In this document: piece by piece, positions 51,082-60,284 of the stretch
Layout of the letters: every line of letters begins with the position of its first letter
Numbering within the stretch: the stretch's first letter is position 1
Origin: Rhizobium sp. ICMP 5592
GTDB lineage: Bacteria > Pseudomonadota > Alphaproteobacteria > Rhizobiales > Rhizobiaceae
Assembly: GCF_009498525.1 (NCBI RefSeq)
Contig: NZ_QSNT01000006.1
Coordinates: 178,852 to 242,851, forward strand
Reading direction: 5' to 3'
Length of the DNA: 64,000 nt
The notes under the pieces: generated by a model
What the model was told of the DNA's origin: nothing
Database searches by the model: none
What the model saw: only the letters and a program-made list of their open reading frames with translations
Position numbers and translations under genes: made by a program

Positions 51082-52476
51082 ATGGATATGATCCCGGAAG
51101 CCTTTTCTCCGCCGGCCCCGATCCCGCGCACCGCGCCGCCGTCGCGGCTGACGATCATCCGCACCATCCTGCGCAATCCGCTCGAACTGTGGGGCGAGCC
51201 CTCCTACACGCTGCCCTGGATCATGACGCGCTTCATTCGCGAGCGCACGCTGATCGTCAACGATCCTGGCCTGATCAAGCATGTGCTGGTCGACAATGCT
51301 TCCAACTACCGCATGTCCGATATCCGCCAGCTCATACTCCGGCCGATCCTGCGCGATGGCCTGTTGACCGCGGAAGGTCCTGTGTGGAAGCGTTCGCGCA
51401 AGGCCGTCGCGCCGGTCTTCACGCCGCGCCATGCCCAGGGCTTTGCCGGTCAGATGCTGAGCCAGAGCGAGGATTACGTCCGCAAATACGAGGATATCGG
51501 CAGCGAGGGTGAGGTCTTCGATATTGCGGTCGACATGACCGAGCTCACCTTTGCCATTCTCGCCGAGACACTGTTCTCCGGTGAGATCGTCACGGAAGGC
51601 GCCAGTTTCGCCGATGACGTCAACCAGCTGCTGCATCGCATGGGTCGCGTCGATCCGATGGACCTCCTGCGCGCGCCATCCTGGGTGCCGCGCGTCACCC
51701 GCATCGGCGGGCAGAAGGTGCTCGACAAGTTTCGCGGCATCGTCCGCAATACCATGAACCTGCGCCTCGACAAGATGCGCCGGGATCGCGGCTCCGCACC
51801 CGATGATTTCCTGACGTTGCTTCTGGAAAAAACCGGCCCCGATGGACTGACCATGGAGGAGATCGAGGACAATATCCTCACCTTCATCGGCGCCGGTCAT
51901 GAGACGACGGCCCGTGCGCTCGCCTGGACACTCTATTGTGTCGCCAATAGCCCGCATATCCGCGAGGCCATGGAAGCGGAGATCGACCGGGTGCTTGCCA
52001 CCGGTGCCGAGCCCGTCGCCTGGCTCGACCTGATGCCGAATGTCCGCGCCGCCTTCGAGGAGGCGATGCGCCTCTATCCGCCGGCACCTTCCATCAACCG
52101 CGCCGCGATCGCCGACGATGAATGGACGAGCCCCAGCGGCGAACGTGTCGAGATCCCGGCGGGGGTCACCGTGCTGATCATGCCCTGGACGCTGCACCGC
52201 CATGCGCTCTATTGGGACAAGCCGCGCGCCTTCATGCCCGAGCGCTTCCTTCCGGAGAATCGTGGCAAGATCAATCGCTTCCAATACCTGCCCTTCGGCG
52301 CCGGTCCGCGCGTCTGCATCGGCGCCACCTTCGCCCTGCAGGAGGCCGTCATCGCCCTTGCCGTGATGATGCACCGCTTCCGCTTCGATCCGACCGACGA
52401 AACTAATCCCTGGCCGGTGCAGAAGCTGACGACGCAGCCGCAAGGCGGGCTGCCGATGCGGGTGTCGAGGCGGTAG
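51082..52476 (+). CDS. Cytochrome P450
   Basis: A 464-residue P450 monooxygenase. The heme loop FGAGPRVCIG (405-414, ligand Cys412), the oxygen-binding I-helix AGHET (271-275) and the ExxR pair (Glu327, Arg330) are complete. No membrane anchor or fused reductase is present, so it needs separate ferredoxin and reductase partners, which are not in the window. Substrate is unknown. The family resemblance (a long PERF region, EMRLYPPAPS) is nearer fatty acid or alkane type P450s than CYP101. It is a short distance ahead of a hydantoinase-A-type gene (87-base gap). Confidence 0.93.
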   Translation: MDMIPEAFSPPAPIPRTAPPSRLTIIRTILRNPLELWGEPSYTLPWIMTRFIRERTLIVNDPGLIKHVLVDNASNYRMSDIRQLILRPILRDGLLTAEGPVWKRSRKAVAPVFTPRHAQGFAGQMLSQSEDYVRKYEDIGSEGEVFDIAVDMTELTFAILAETLFSGEIVTEGASFADDVNQLLHRMGRVDPMDLLRAPSWVPRVTRIGGQKVLDKFRGIVRNTMNLRLDKMRRDRGSAPDDFLTLLLEKTGPDGLTMEEIEDNILTFIGAGHETTARALAWTLYCVANSPHIREAMEAEIDRVLATGAEPVAWLDLMPNVRAAFEEAMRLYPPAPSINRAAIADDEWTSPSGERVEIPAGVTVLIMPWTLHRHALYWDKPRAFMPERFLPENRGKINRFQYLPFGAGPRVCIGATFALQEAVIALAVMMHRFRFDPTDETNPWPVQKLTTQPQGGLPMRVSRR

Positions 52477-52563
52477 GATTATTTTTGCCGCTTCGCAGCT
52501 AGCGGGTCAGACGGGAAGGGTGCAATAACAGGTCACTTTCCGTTCAAAAGGTTAGATATCAGC

Positions 52564-54567
52564 GTGACATCTCACTTCCTGCTCGGCATCGACACGGGTG
52601 GAACCTATACCGATGCCGTTCTCTTTCATGAAACCGATGGCATCGTCGCCAAGGCGAAGTCGCTGACCACGCGGCATGATCTGGCCGTCGGCATCGCCGG
52701 CGTCGTCGATACGGTCATCGCCAAGGCCGGCGTTCCGGTTTCCGCCATCGGTCTGGTCTCGCTTTCGACGACGCTTGCCACCAATGCGCTGGTCGAAGGG
52801 CAGGGCGGCCGCGCCGGGCTAGTGATGATCGGCTTTGGCCCCGATGATCTGAAGCGCGATGGTTTGGCCGAGGCGCTGGGATCCGATCCCGTGTTGTTTT
52901 TGCCCGGCGGCCACAATGTTCACGGCAATGAGAGCCCGCTTGATCTGACGGCTCTGGAAGAGGCGTTGCCGGAGCTTTCGAAGAGCGTGTCGTCCTTTGC
53001 GGTTGCCGGCTATTTCGCCGTCAGGAATCCAGCCCATGAGATCCGCGTGCGCGACGCTATCCGCGAGCTGTCGCATCTGCCGGTCACCTGCAGCCACGAA
53101 CTCTCCTCCAAGCTCGGCGGTCCGCGCCGGGCGTTGACGACGTTGCTGAATGCGCGTCTCGTCTCGATGATCGATCGGTTGGTCGGCGCCTGCGAAGGGT
53201 TTTTGGCGGCACGCGGCATCGCCGCGCCGATGATGGTGGTGCGCGGCGACGGTGCGCTGATCTCGGCCGCCGAGGCAAAACTTCGGCCGATCGAGACCAT
53301 CCTCTCCGGCCCGGCGGCGAGCCTTGTCGGCGCGCGCTACTTGACCGGCCTCGACGATGCCGTGGTATCCGATATCGGCGGCACCACCACCGATGTCGCC
53401 GTCATGGAAGCCGGTCGGCCACGGCTCGATGCGGATGGCGCCGTCGTCGGCGGCTACCGCACCATGGTCGAGGCGGTCGCGATGCGGACTTATGGGCTCG
53501 GCGGCGATTCCGAGGTGAAGATCAATGATCGCGGCCTTGCCGTCGCCTTCGAGCTTGGACCGCGCCGCCTGCTACCACTCAGCCTTGTCGCCCATACGCA
53601 TGGTGCGACCATTATCGCGGTACTGGAGCAGCAGTTGCGCGCGCCGCATCTCGGCCGCAACGCCGGCCGCTTTGCCCTGCGCACCGGCGTGCCGGATCAT
53701 CTGGCAAGCGGGCTCACACCGCTGGAGCAGGCGCTATTCGACAAGATCGGTGCCGTGCCCCTGGCTCTCGATCAGCTTCTGATCTCGACTTCTCAGAAGG
53801 CGACGCTGGATCGGCTGGTGGCGCGGGGCCTCGTGCACCTCTGTGGCTTGACGCCATCGGACGCCATGCATGTGCTCGGCCGGCAGAGCCAGTGGAACGG
53901 GGAAGCTGCACGGCTCGGCCTCGCGCTGGCCATGCGGATGAAGGATGGTTCCGGCCGCCCGATAGCAACATCCGTCGAGGAACTGGCGCAAAAGATCGTC
54001 GATCGCCTGACCCGGCAGTCCGCCGATGTCATTCTCTCCGCCTGCCTTGCCGAAGACGGCGTTGCCGATCTCGATCCGGCCAAGTCGATCTCGATCGACC
54101 GGGCTCTTCGTCGTGCCCCGGGCATCGCCCGTTTCACTATCTCGCTCGATCGTCCCCTGGTCGGCCTCGGCGCCTCCGCCCCGGTCTATTACCCCGCCAT
54201 CGCCGCGATGCTGGCGAGCGAGAGCGCCATTCCCGCCGATTCGGATGTGGCGAACGCCATCGGCGCCGTCGTCGGCCAGGTCCGCACCAGCGCCACCGTC
54301 TTCGTCACCATGCCCGAGGACGGCATCTATGTGCTGAACGGAGCGGGGGAGACCTTGCGGTTCACTGACGAAGAGAAGAGTTTTTCCATGGCGCGAGACC
54401 GGGCAATCGAGGTGGCGATGGCACAGGCGCGGCTGAATGGTGCCGTCGATCCGGTCATCGCCATGGATGAGCAGGTCGATGCGCCGGAGGTCGAGGGCAA
54501 TCGCAAGCTGGTCGAGGCCCGCTTTATTGCGACGGCCAGCGGTCGCCCGCGAATCGCTGCGGATTGA
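52564..54567 (+). CDS. Hydantoinase/oxoprolinase-family protein (HyuA type)
   Basis: A 667-residue protein of the hydantoinase A/oxoprolinase family, an ATP-dependent ASKHA-fold enzyme. The N-terminal FLLGIDTGGTYTDAVLF is the nucleotide-binding loop, LSTTLATNALVEGQGG is a second conserved strand, and VVSDIGGTTTDVAVMEAG is the third. HyuA normally works with HyuB, but no hyuB is beside it. It starts with GTG. P450 lies upstream, and malate synthase downstream after 119 bases. The substrate cannot be deduced. Confidence 0.85.
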   Translation: MTSHFLLGIDTGGTYTDAVLFHETDGIVAKAKSLTTRHDLAVGIAGVVDTVIAKAGVPVSAIGLVSLSTTLATNALVEGQGGRAGLVMIGFGPDDLKRDGLAEALGSDPVLFLPGGHNVHGNESPLDLTALEEALPELSKSVSSFAVAGYFAVRNPAHEIRVRDAIRELSHLPVTCSHELSSKLGGPRRALTTLLNARLVSMIDRLVGACEGFLAARGIAAPMMVVRGDGALISAAEAKLRPIETILSGPAASLVGARYLTGLDDAVVSDIGGTTTDVAVMEAGRPRLDADGAVVGGYRTMVEAVAMRTYGLGGDSEVKINDRGLAVAFELGPRRLLPLSLVAHTHGATIIAVLEQQLRAPHLGRNAGRFALRTGVPDHLASGLTPLEQALFDKIGAVPLALDQLLISTSQKATLDRLVARGLVHLCGLTPSDAMHVLGRQSQWNGEAARLGLALAMRMKDGSGRPIATSVEELAQKIVDRLTRQSADVILSACLAEDGVADLDPAKSISIDRALRRAPGIARFTISLDRPLVGLGASAPVYYPAIAAMLASESAIPADSDVANAIGAVVGQVRTSATVFVTMPEDGIYVLNGAGETLRFTDEEKSFSMARDRAIEVAMAQARLNGAVDPVIAMDEQVDAPEVEGNRKLVEARFIATASGRPRIAAD

Positions 54568-54686
54568 TTGTTTCCAAAATTGCATAAATCTTTCGAACTA
54601 TTGCCAAATTGACGGAAGGCGAAACCGTCAGCAAAGTGGCACCATGTCAGAATTGAGCCGTTGAACGGCCTTAAGGAGTTGAGTGT

Positions 54687-56855
54687 ATGAGCCGCATCGA
54701 TAAAAACGAGCTTCAGATCGAACCGGTCCTGTATGATTTCCTCATCAAGGAAGCCCTGCCGGGCTCCGGCGTCGACGCGGATGCCTTCTTTGCCGGCTTC
54801 TCGGCGATCGTCCACGATCTCGCTCCGAAGAACCGCGAACTGCTCGCCAAGCGCGACCGGATGCAGGCGGCCATAGACGATTGGTATCGCAAGAACGGCG
54901 CGCCGGTGGATCTCGCCGCCTACGAAGCCTTCCTGCGCGACATCGGCTACATCATCCCCGAAGGCCCAGCCTTCACGGTCTCGACCGCCAATGTCGATCC
55001 CGAGATCGCCTCCATTGCCGGCCCGCAGTTGGTTGTCCCCGTGATGAATGCCCGATACGCGCTAAATGCCGCCAATGCGCGCTGGGGTTCGCTCTATGAC
55101 GCGCTCTACGGCACCGATGCCATCCCCGAGACGGATGGCGCCGAGAAGGGCAAAGGCTACAATCCGAAGCGCGGCGAAAAGGTCATCGCCTGGGTGCGCG
55201 ATTTCCTCGACGCTGCCGCACCGCTTACGAATGCCAGCTGGAAGGACGTCACGGGTTTCGCCGTTAAGGGCGGCGCTCTGGCGATTGCGACGAAGCGCGG
55301 CACTGTTACTCTTGCCGACGGCAAGCATTTCGCCGGCTATCTCGGCGATGTCGCCGCTCCGTCGCACATCCTGCTGAAGAACAACGGCATCCACGTCGAG
55401 ATCGTCATCGATTCAAGCACCGACATCGGCAAGGCCGATCCGGCTGATATTTCCGACGTCCGCCTGGAATCGGCCATCACCACGATCATGGACTGCGAAG
55501 ATTCCATCGCCGCCGTCGATGCCGAGGACAAGGCCGAGGTCTATCGCAACTGGCTCGGCCTGATGAAGGGCGACCTGACGGAAGAGGTCGCCAAGGGCGG
55601 CAAGACCTTCACGCGCCGTCTCAATCCGGATGTGACCTACACCGCGCCTGATGGCTCGAAGCTCGAGCTGCATTGCCGCTCGCTGATGCTGGTGCGCAAT
55701 GTCGGCCACCTGATGACCAACCCGGCGATCCTCGACCGTGAGGGCAACGAGGTGCCGGAAGGCATCATGGATGCCATGATCACCGGCCTGATCGCGCTCT
55801 ACGACGTTGGTCCGAACGGCCGCCGCAAGAACTCCCGCGCCGGCTCGATGTATGTCGTCAAGCCGAAGATGCACGGGCCGGAAGAAGTCGCCTTTGCCGT
55901 CGAGATCTTCTCGCGGGTCGAGGATGTGCTCGGCATGCCGCGCAACACCATCAAGATGGGCATCATGGACGAGGAACGCCGCACCACGGTCAACCTCAAG
56001 GAAGCCATCCGCGCCGCCAGCGAGCGCGTTGTCTTCATCAACACCGGCTTCCTCGACCGCACCGGCGACGAGATCCACACCTCGATGGAAGCCGGCCCGA
56101 TGATCCGCAAGGGCGACATGAAGCAGGCCGCCTGGATCGCCGCCTACGAGAACTGGAACGTCGATATGGGCCTCGAATGCGGCCTTTCCGGCCATGCGCA
56201 GATCGGCAAGGGCATGTGGGCCATGCCGGATCTGATGGCGGCGATGCTGGAACAGAAGATCGCCCATCCGAAGGCCGGCGCCAACACTGCCTGGGTGCCG
56301 TCGCCGACGGCGGCCACGCTGCACGCGACGCATTATCACAAGGTCAATGTCGCCAATGTCCAGCAGAGCCTGAAGAGCCGCGCCCGCGCCAAGCTCTCCG
56401 ATATCCTTTCCGTGCCGGTTGCTTCGCGCCCGAACTGGACGTCGGAAGAGATCCAGCGTGAAATCGACAACAATTGCCAGGGCATTCTCGGCTATGTCGT
56501 CCGCTGGGTGGATCAGGGCGTCGGTTGCTCCAAGGTGCCGGATATCAACAATATCGGCCTGATGGAGGACCGCGCCACGCTGCGCATCTCGGCTCAGCAC
56601 ATGGCCAACTGGCTGCACCATAAGGTCATCACCGAGGCGCAGATCATCGAGACGATGAAGCGCATGGCCGCCATTGTCGACCAGCAGAATGCCGGTGACC
56701 CGCTTTATATCGCCATGGCCGGCAATTTCGAGGGCTCGGTCGCCTTCCAGGCCGCGCTCGATCTTGTGCTCAAGGGCCGCGAACAGCCGAACGGCTATAC
56801 CGAGCCGGTCCTGCATCGCCGCCGCATCGAGTTGAAGGCGAAGCAGGCCGCATAG
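54687..56855 (+). CDS. glcB: Malate synthase G
   Basis: A 722-residue enzyme condensing glyoxylate and acetyl-CoA to malate. Its length and internal alpha/beta insertion mark isoform G, which serves glycolate and glyoxylate use and is found without isocitrate lyase in many rhizobia. Conserved blocks include MDCEDSIAAVDAEDK, GRRKNSRAGSMYVVKPKMHGPEEVAF, MGIMDEERRTTVNLKEAI, FINTGFLDRTGDEIHTSMEAGP, and NPGDP-like NAGDPLYIAMAGNFEGSVAF. AAGGAG precedes the ATG. A strong bidirectional terminator follows. Confidence 0.97.
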   Translation: MSRIDKNELQIEPVLYDFLIKEALPGSGVDADAFFAGFSAIVHDLAPKNRELLAKRDRMQAAIDDWYRKNGAPVDLAAYEAFLRDIGYIIPEGPAFTVSTANVDPEIASIAGPQLVVPVMNARYALNAANARWGSLYDALYGTDAIPETDGAEKGKGYNPKRGEKVIAWVRDFLDAAAPLTNASWKDVTGFAVKGGALAIATKRGTVTLADGKHFAGYLGDVAAPSHILLKNNGIHVEIVIDSSTDIGKADPADISDVRLESAITTIMDCEDSIAAVDAEDKAEVYRNWLGLMKGDLTEEVAKGGKTFTRRLNPDVTYTAPDGSKLELHCRSLMLVRNVGHLMTNPAILDREGNEVPEGIMDAMITGLIALYDVGPNGRRKNSRAGSMYVVKPKMHGPEEVAFAVEIFSRVEDVLGMPRNTIKMGIMDEERRTTVNLKEAIRAASERVVFINTGFLDRTGDEIHTSMEAGPMIRKGDMKQAAWIAAYENWNVDMGLECGLSGHAQIGKGMWAMPDLMAAMLEQKIAHPKAGANTAWVPSPTAATLHATHYHKVNVANVQQSLKSRARAKLSDILSVPVASRPNWTSEEIQREIDNNCQGILGYVVRWVDQGVGCSKVPDINNIGLMEDRATLRISAQHMANWLHHKVITEAQIIETMKRMAAIVDQQNAGDPLYIAMAGNFEGSVAFQAALDLVLKGREQPNGYTEPVLHRRRIELKAKQAA

Positions 56856-56883
56856 GCCTGCTTCCACCAGCAGATACAAACAA

Positions 56884-56915
56884 AAAAGCCGCCGGATATC
56901 GATCCGGCGGCTTTT
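56884..56915. terminator. Bidirectional terminator between glcB and the L,D-transpeptidase
   Basis: A perfect 14-base-pair stem (56884-56897 with 56902-56915) with a four-base loop and A/T ends on both sides. It serves the plus-strand malate synthase and the convergent minus-strand transpeptidase gene. Confidence 0.9.
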
Positions 56916-56935
56916 CAAATTCCGATTGCCAGTGA

Positions 56936-57610
56936 TTACTGGATCACGACGACCTTGGTGGTATGACCCGGCAGAACGCGGCTGTAAAGGTCGATGACGT
57001 CCTGGTTGATCAGGCGGATGCAGCCCGAGGAAGCCGCGGTGCCGATCGATGCCCATTCCGGCGTGCCGTGCAGGCGGAACAGCGTGTCCTGGCCCTTTTC
57101 ATTGTAGAGATACATGGCGCGGGCACCGAGCGGGTTCGAGAGGCCCGGGTTCATACCGCCATCGACATATTTTGCGATTTCCGGACGGCGCACTGCCATT
57201 TCCTTCGGCGGATGCCAGGTCGGCCATTCCTGCTTCCAGGCGACATAGGCGGTGCCGGACCAGGAGAAGCCCTGCTTGCCGACGCCGATGCCGTAGCGCA
57301 TCGCTTCGCCATTGCCGAGGATGTAGTAGAGATGGCGTTCGCGCGTATTGACGATGATCGTGCCTTCGGCCTCATCGGACTTGTATTCGACGATCTGGCG
57401 GCGGAACTGCGGCTTCACCTTCTGGATCGGGATCGCCGGCAGCTGGTAGCCGTTATCACTGATCACACCGTAATCACCATCGAAGGACTTTACGGTCTCG
57501 GTTGCGGAATTGGCTGTGGCGGTCGGCGTGGCTGCAGCCGTGGTGGCATAGCCAGCCATAGCAAGCGTCGCGACAAGGCCCAGTGCGGTGATAGCATTGC
57601 GGGTGAGCAT
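56936..57610 (-). CDS. YkuD-type L,D-transpeptidase
   Basis: A 224-residue periplasmic enzyme that cross-links peptidoglycan by 3-3 bonds or attaches lipoproteins to it. A signal peptide occupies about residues 1-27. The YkuD catalytic region shows HGTPEWASIG followed by SSGCIRL, with catalytic Cys197 and the histidine at 181. L,D-transpeptidases of rhizobia are important because their walls contain many 3-3 links. The ATG at 57610 gives a proper signal peptide; a long frame from 57787 would add 59 residues and destroy it. It is divergent from mmcB. Confidence 0.92.
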   Translation of the reverse strand: MLTRNAITALGLVATLAMAGYATTAAATPTATANSATETVKSFDGDYGVISDNGYQLPAIPIQKVKPQFRRQIVEYKSDEAEGTIIVNTRERHLYYILGNGEAMRYGIGVGKQGFSWSGTAYVAWKQEWPTWHPPKEMAVRRPEIAKYVDGGMNPGLSNPLGARAMYLYNEKGQDTLFRLHGTPEWASIGTAASSGCIRLINQDVIDLYSRVLPGHTTKVVVIQ

Positions 57611-57790
57611 GGAAGTCTCTTGGTGCGTTGTGGCAGGGAATGGGATGGTATTCACCATCTTTGAATATGGTTTATTTTCCATTAAACTTAGCTTTGCAAG
57701 CGGCAGCGCTCCTAGTTCAATGGCGCCGCTGCGCAAATTAAAGGGACATGGCTTTTTTGCAACGTTTCTTGCCGGTTCCCGAGGCAATTC

Positions 57791-58279
57791 ATGACGATTT
57801 TGAATGTTTACAATAATAATCCGTTAATAGATGGCCGCCAATCGGAACGGGCGATGCTTGTACGTCGCGGCGTGCAACTATTACTGCATGAGATGCGTCA
57901 CGCCATCTTGCCGGAGTTGCCGCTCGCAAGCGGCCGCCGCGCCGACCTCATCACCCTTTCCGAGAAGGGCGAGATCTGGATCATTGAGATCAAGACCTCG
58001 ATCGAGGACTTCCGCGTCGATCGCAAATGGCCGGATTATCGCCAGCATTGTGACCGCCTGTTCTTCGCAACACACAAGGATGTGCCGCTCGATATCTTTC
58101 CGGAGGACTGCGGACTGTTCCTGTCGGACGGCTATGGCGCGCATATGATCCGCGAGGCGCCCGAGCATCGCTTGGCGCCGGCGACACGCAAGTCGGTGAC
58201 GCTCAATTTCTCCCGCGCCGCCGCCCAGCGGCTGTTATTGGCCGAATGGGCGACAGGCAAGGATTTTTCACCTGAATGA
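57791..58279 (+). CDS. mmcB: MmcB-family DNA repair protein (DUF394-like)
   Basis: A 162-residue protein of a PD-(D/E)XK nuclease-like fold: EMRHAILPELPLASGRRADLITLSEKGEIWIIEIKTS has the Asp and the Glu-x-Lys of that fold. MmcB is part of the SOS response in Caulobacter, where its loss raises sensitivity to mitomycin C. The ATG at 57791 follows a GGCAATTC stretch and has no strong ribosome site. It converges on actR with only three bases between stops. An SOS box was not found by eye upstream. Confidence 0.82.
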   Translation: MTILNVYNNNPLIDGRQSERAMLVRRGVQLLLHEMRHAILPELPLASGRRADLITLSEKGEIWIIEIKTSIEDFRVDRKWPDYRQHCDRLFFATHKDVPLDIFPEDCGLFLSDGYGAHMIREAPEHRLAPATRKSVTLNFSRAAAQRLLLAEWATGKDFSPE

Positions 58280-58282
58280 TGG

Positions 58283-58873
58283 TTATTTCGGCGCGCGCTT
58301 GGCGAGGATGCGTTGCAGCGTGCGGCGGTGCATGTTGAGGCGGCGGGCTGTTTCGGAAACGTTGCGCTCGCACATCTCATAGACGCGCTGGATATGCTCC
58401 CAGCGCACCCGATCCGCCGACATCGGATTTTCCGGCACTTCGGCCTTTTCGCCCGGCCGCTGCGTCAGCGCCGCGTAGACATCGTCCGCATCGGCCGGCT
58501 TGGCGAGATAGTCGAGAGCTCCGAGCTTCACGGCGGTCACCGCCGTTGCGATATTGCCGTAGCCGGTTAGGACGACGATATGCGTGTCGTCGCGCCGCTG
58601 CCGGATCGCCTCGATGACCTCGAGGCCGGTGCCGTCGCCGAGGCGAAGGTCGACCACGGCATATTTCGGCGGAGTGGCCTTGGATTTGGCGACGCCTTCA
58701 GCCACCGATTCCGCTGTCTCGACCGTGAAGCCACGCGTCTCCATGGCGCGCGCCAGCCGGCGCAGAAAGGGCCCGTCATCATCGACGATCAGTAATGTTG
58801 CATCCGGGCCAATATGGTCCGCAATATCCTTGGCCCCAGCATGGGGATCGGCAAGCTCTTTATCCGTCATCAT
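58283..58873 (-). CDS. actR: Response regulator ActR (RegA type)
   Basis: A 196-residue regulator with an N-terminal receiver and a C-terminal Fis-type helix-turn-helix. Phospho-Asp75 is in VVDLRLGDG, the pocket acids are in VDDDGP, and Lys is in LAKPADADDV. The C-terminal region has ERNVSETARRLNMHRRTLQR, the typical RegA helix-turn-helix. It is phosphorylated by ActS and controls redox, nitrogen fixation and acid tolerance genes in rhizobia. MMTDKEL at 58873 is the chosen start, and the next ATG is equally possible. actS lies 71 bases upstream. Confidence 0.93.
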   Translation of the reverse strand: MMTDKELADPHAGAKDIADHIGPDATLLIVDDDGPFLRRLARAMETRGFTVETAESVAEGVAKSKATPPKYAVVDLRLGDGTGLEVIEAIRQRRDDTHIVVLTGYGNIATAVTAVKLGALDYLAKPADADDVYAALTQRPGEKAEVPENPMSADRVRWEHIQRVYEMCERNVSETARRLNMHRRTLQRILAKRAPK

Positions 58874-58944
58874 CTTCAATCCCGGCGGCATCCCGCCTGC
58901 ACAGTCCTACTGATTTTAACGACCGGTGTTTTAAGCCGTGAAAC

Positions 58945-60282
58945 TCATTTTGTCGAATTACTGTCGATCAAAACGCGCGGCCATTCGACGCGGATACGGG
59001 CACCCGGCGTCTCCGGATCGCGATTGCCGAACGAAATGGCAGCGCCCGAGCGTTCGAGCAGGGTCTTGGCGATGAACAGGCCAAGCCCGAGGCCGCCGGC
59101 CGTGTCGTCGCGCTGACGTGTCGTGACATAGGGCTCGCCGATCCGCGTCAGGATATCGGGCGCATAACCGTTGCCGTCGTCCTCTATGATGATGATGAGC
59201 AGAGCCGGGTCGTACTCCACCGTGACGGTCACGGTCTTGCGTGCATAGTCGACGGCGTTTTCGATGAGATTGCCGAGCCCGTACATGATGCCGGCATTGC
59301 GGTTGAGCACCGGTTCGCCGGCCCTCGGGCTCTTTTCGATCAGCTCCAGTTTTATGCCGAATTCCCGATGCGGCGCGATGACCTCCTCCATCATCGACGA
59401 CAGCGTCAGCCGCCGCATATGCGCCTCGTCCTCGGCCGACAGCGTCGTCAGCCGCCGCAGGATATCGCGGCAGCGCTCGCTCTGGCTGCGCAGCAGCGCC
59501 ACGTCCTCGCGGAAGCGATCATCATGGAGGAGCTCGCGCTCCATCTCCTTGGCGACGACGCTGATGGTCGCCAGCGGCGTGCCGAGCTCGTGGGCAGCGG
59601 CGGCCGCCAGACCGTCGAGCTGCGACAGATGCTTTTCCCGCTGCAGCACCAGTTCCGTAGCCGCCAGCGCATCGGCAAGCTGCGACGCTTCCATGGAGAC
59701 GCGATAGGCATAGAAGGCGGCAAAGGCCATGGTCGAGGCGATCGAACACCAGACGCCGAGTTGCATGACGCTATGGACGTTCACCTCGACGCCGCCATAC
59801 CAGGGCAAGGGGAAGGGTGAGAAAGCAAGGCCGGTGATGCAGATCATCGCCAGTACGATCAGTACCATGCTGTAGCGGATCGGCTGCGAGGCGAACGAGA
59901 TAATGACCGGCACGCAGACCAGCGCCGAAAAGGGGTTGGCAAGCCCTCCGGTGATCAGCAGCAGCCCGCAGAGCTGCAAGAGGTCGAGGCCGAGCAGCGC
60001 GAAGGCGGCCGGCGGCTCCAGCCGGTGCGTCGGCGGATAGCGCAGCGTCAGGAAGAAGTTGATCCAGGCAAGACAGGCGATCAGCACGCAGCAGGCCAAT
60101 AACGGCATCGGAAATTTCAGCCAGAAGGCAACGATCATCACCGTTGCCGTCTGGCCGCCGACCGCAAGCCAGCGTAGGCGCACCAGCGTCTGCAATCTCA
60201 GCCGCCGGCTGGTGTGATAGTCGTCCTGCAGCTTGGCGTCCGCGATCGCGATCTTGTCCAATCCTCTGAAGAAGCTGGCCAC
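58945..60282 (-). CDS. actS: Redox-sensing histidine kinase ActS (RegB type)
   Basis: A 445-residue kinase with six predicted membrane helices in the N-terminal half (about 35-195). The RegB quinone-binding signature GGLANPF is at 112-118, the phospho-His231 is in AAAAHELGTPLATI, and Cys271 occupies the position of the redox-active RegB cysteine. The ATPase boxes NLIENAVDYA and EDDGNGYAPDI follow. The GTG at 60282 is preferred because GGGGAACC precedes it and it leaves a three-base gap after the hrpB stop; an earlier start would overlap hrpB. actR follows. Confidence 0.92.
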   Translation of the reverse strand: MASFFRGLDKIAIADAKLQDDYHTSRRLRLQTLVRLRWLAVGGQTATVMIVAFWLKFPMPLLACCVLIACLAWINFFLTLRYPPTHRLEPPAAFALLGLDLLQLCGLLLITGGLANPFSALVCVPVIISFASQPIRYSMVLIVLAMICITGLAFSPFPLPWYGGVEVNVHSVMQLGVWCSIASTMAFAAFYAYRVSMEASQLADALAATELVLQREKHLSQLDGLAAAAAHELGTPLATISVVAKEMERELLHDDRFREDVALLRSQSERCRDILRRLTTLSAEDEAHMRRLTLSSMMEEVIAPHREFGIKLELIEKSPRAGEPVLNRNAGIMYGLGNLIENAVDYARKTVTVTVEYDPALLIIIIEDDGNGYAPDILTRIGEPYVTTRQRDDTAGGLGLGLFIAKTLLERSGAAISFGNRDPETPGARIRVEWPRVLIDSNSTK

Positions 60283-60284
60283 GT

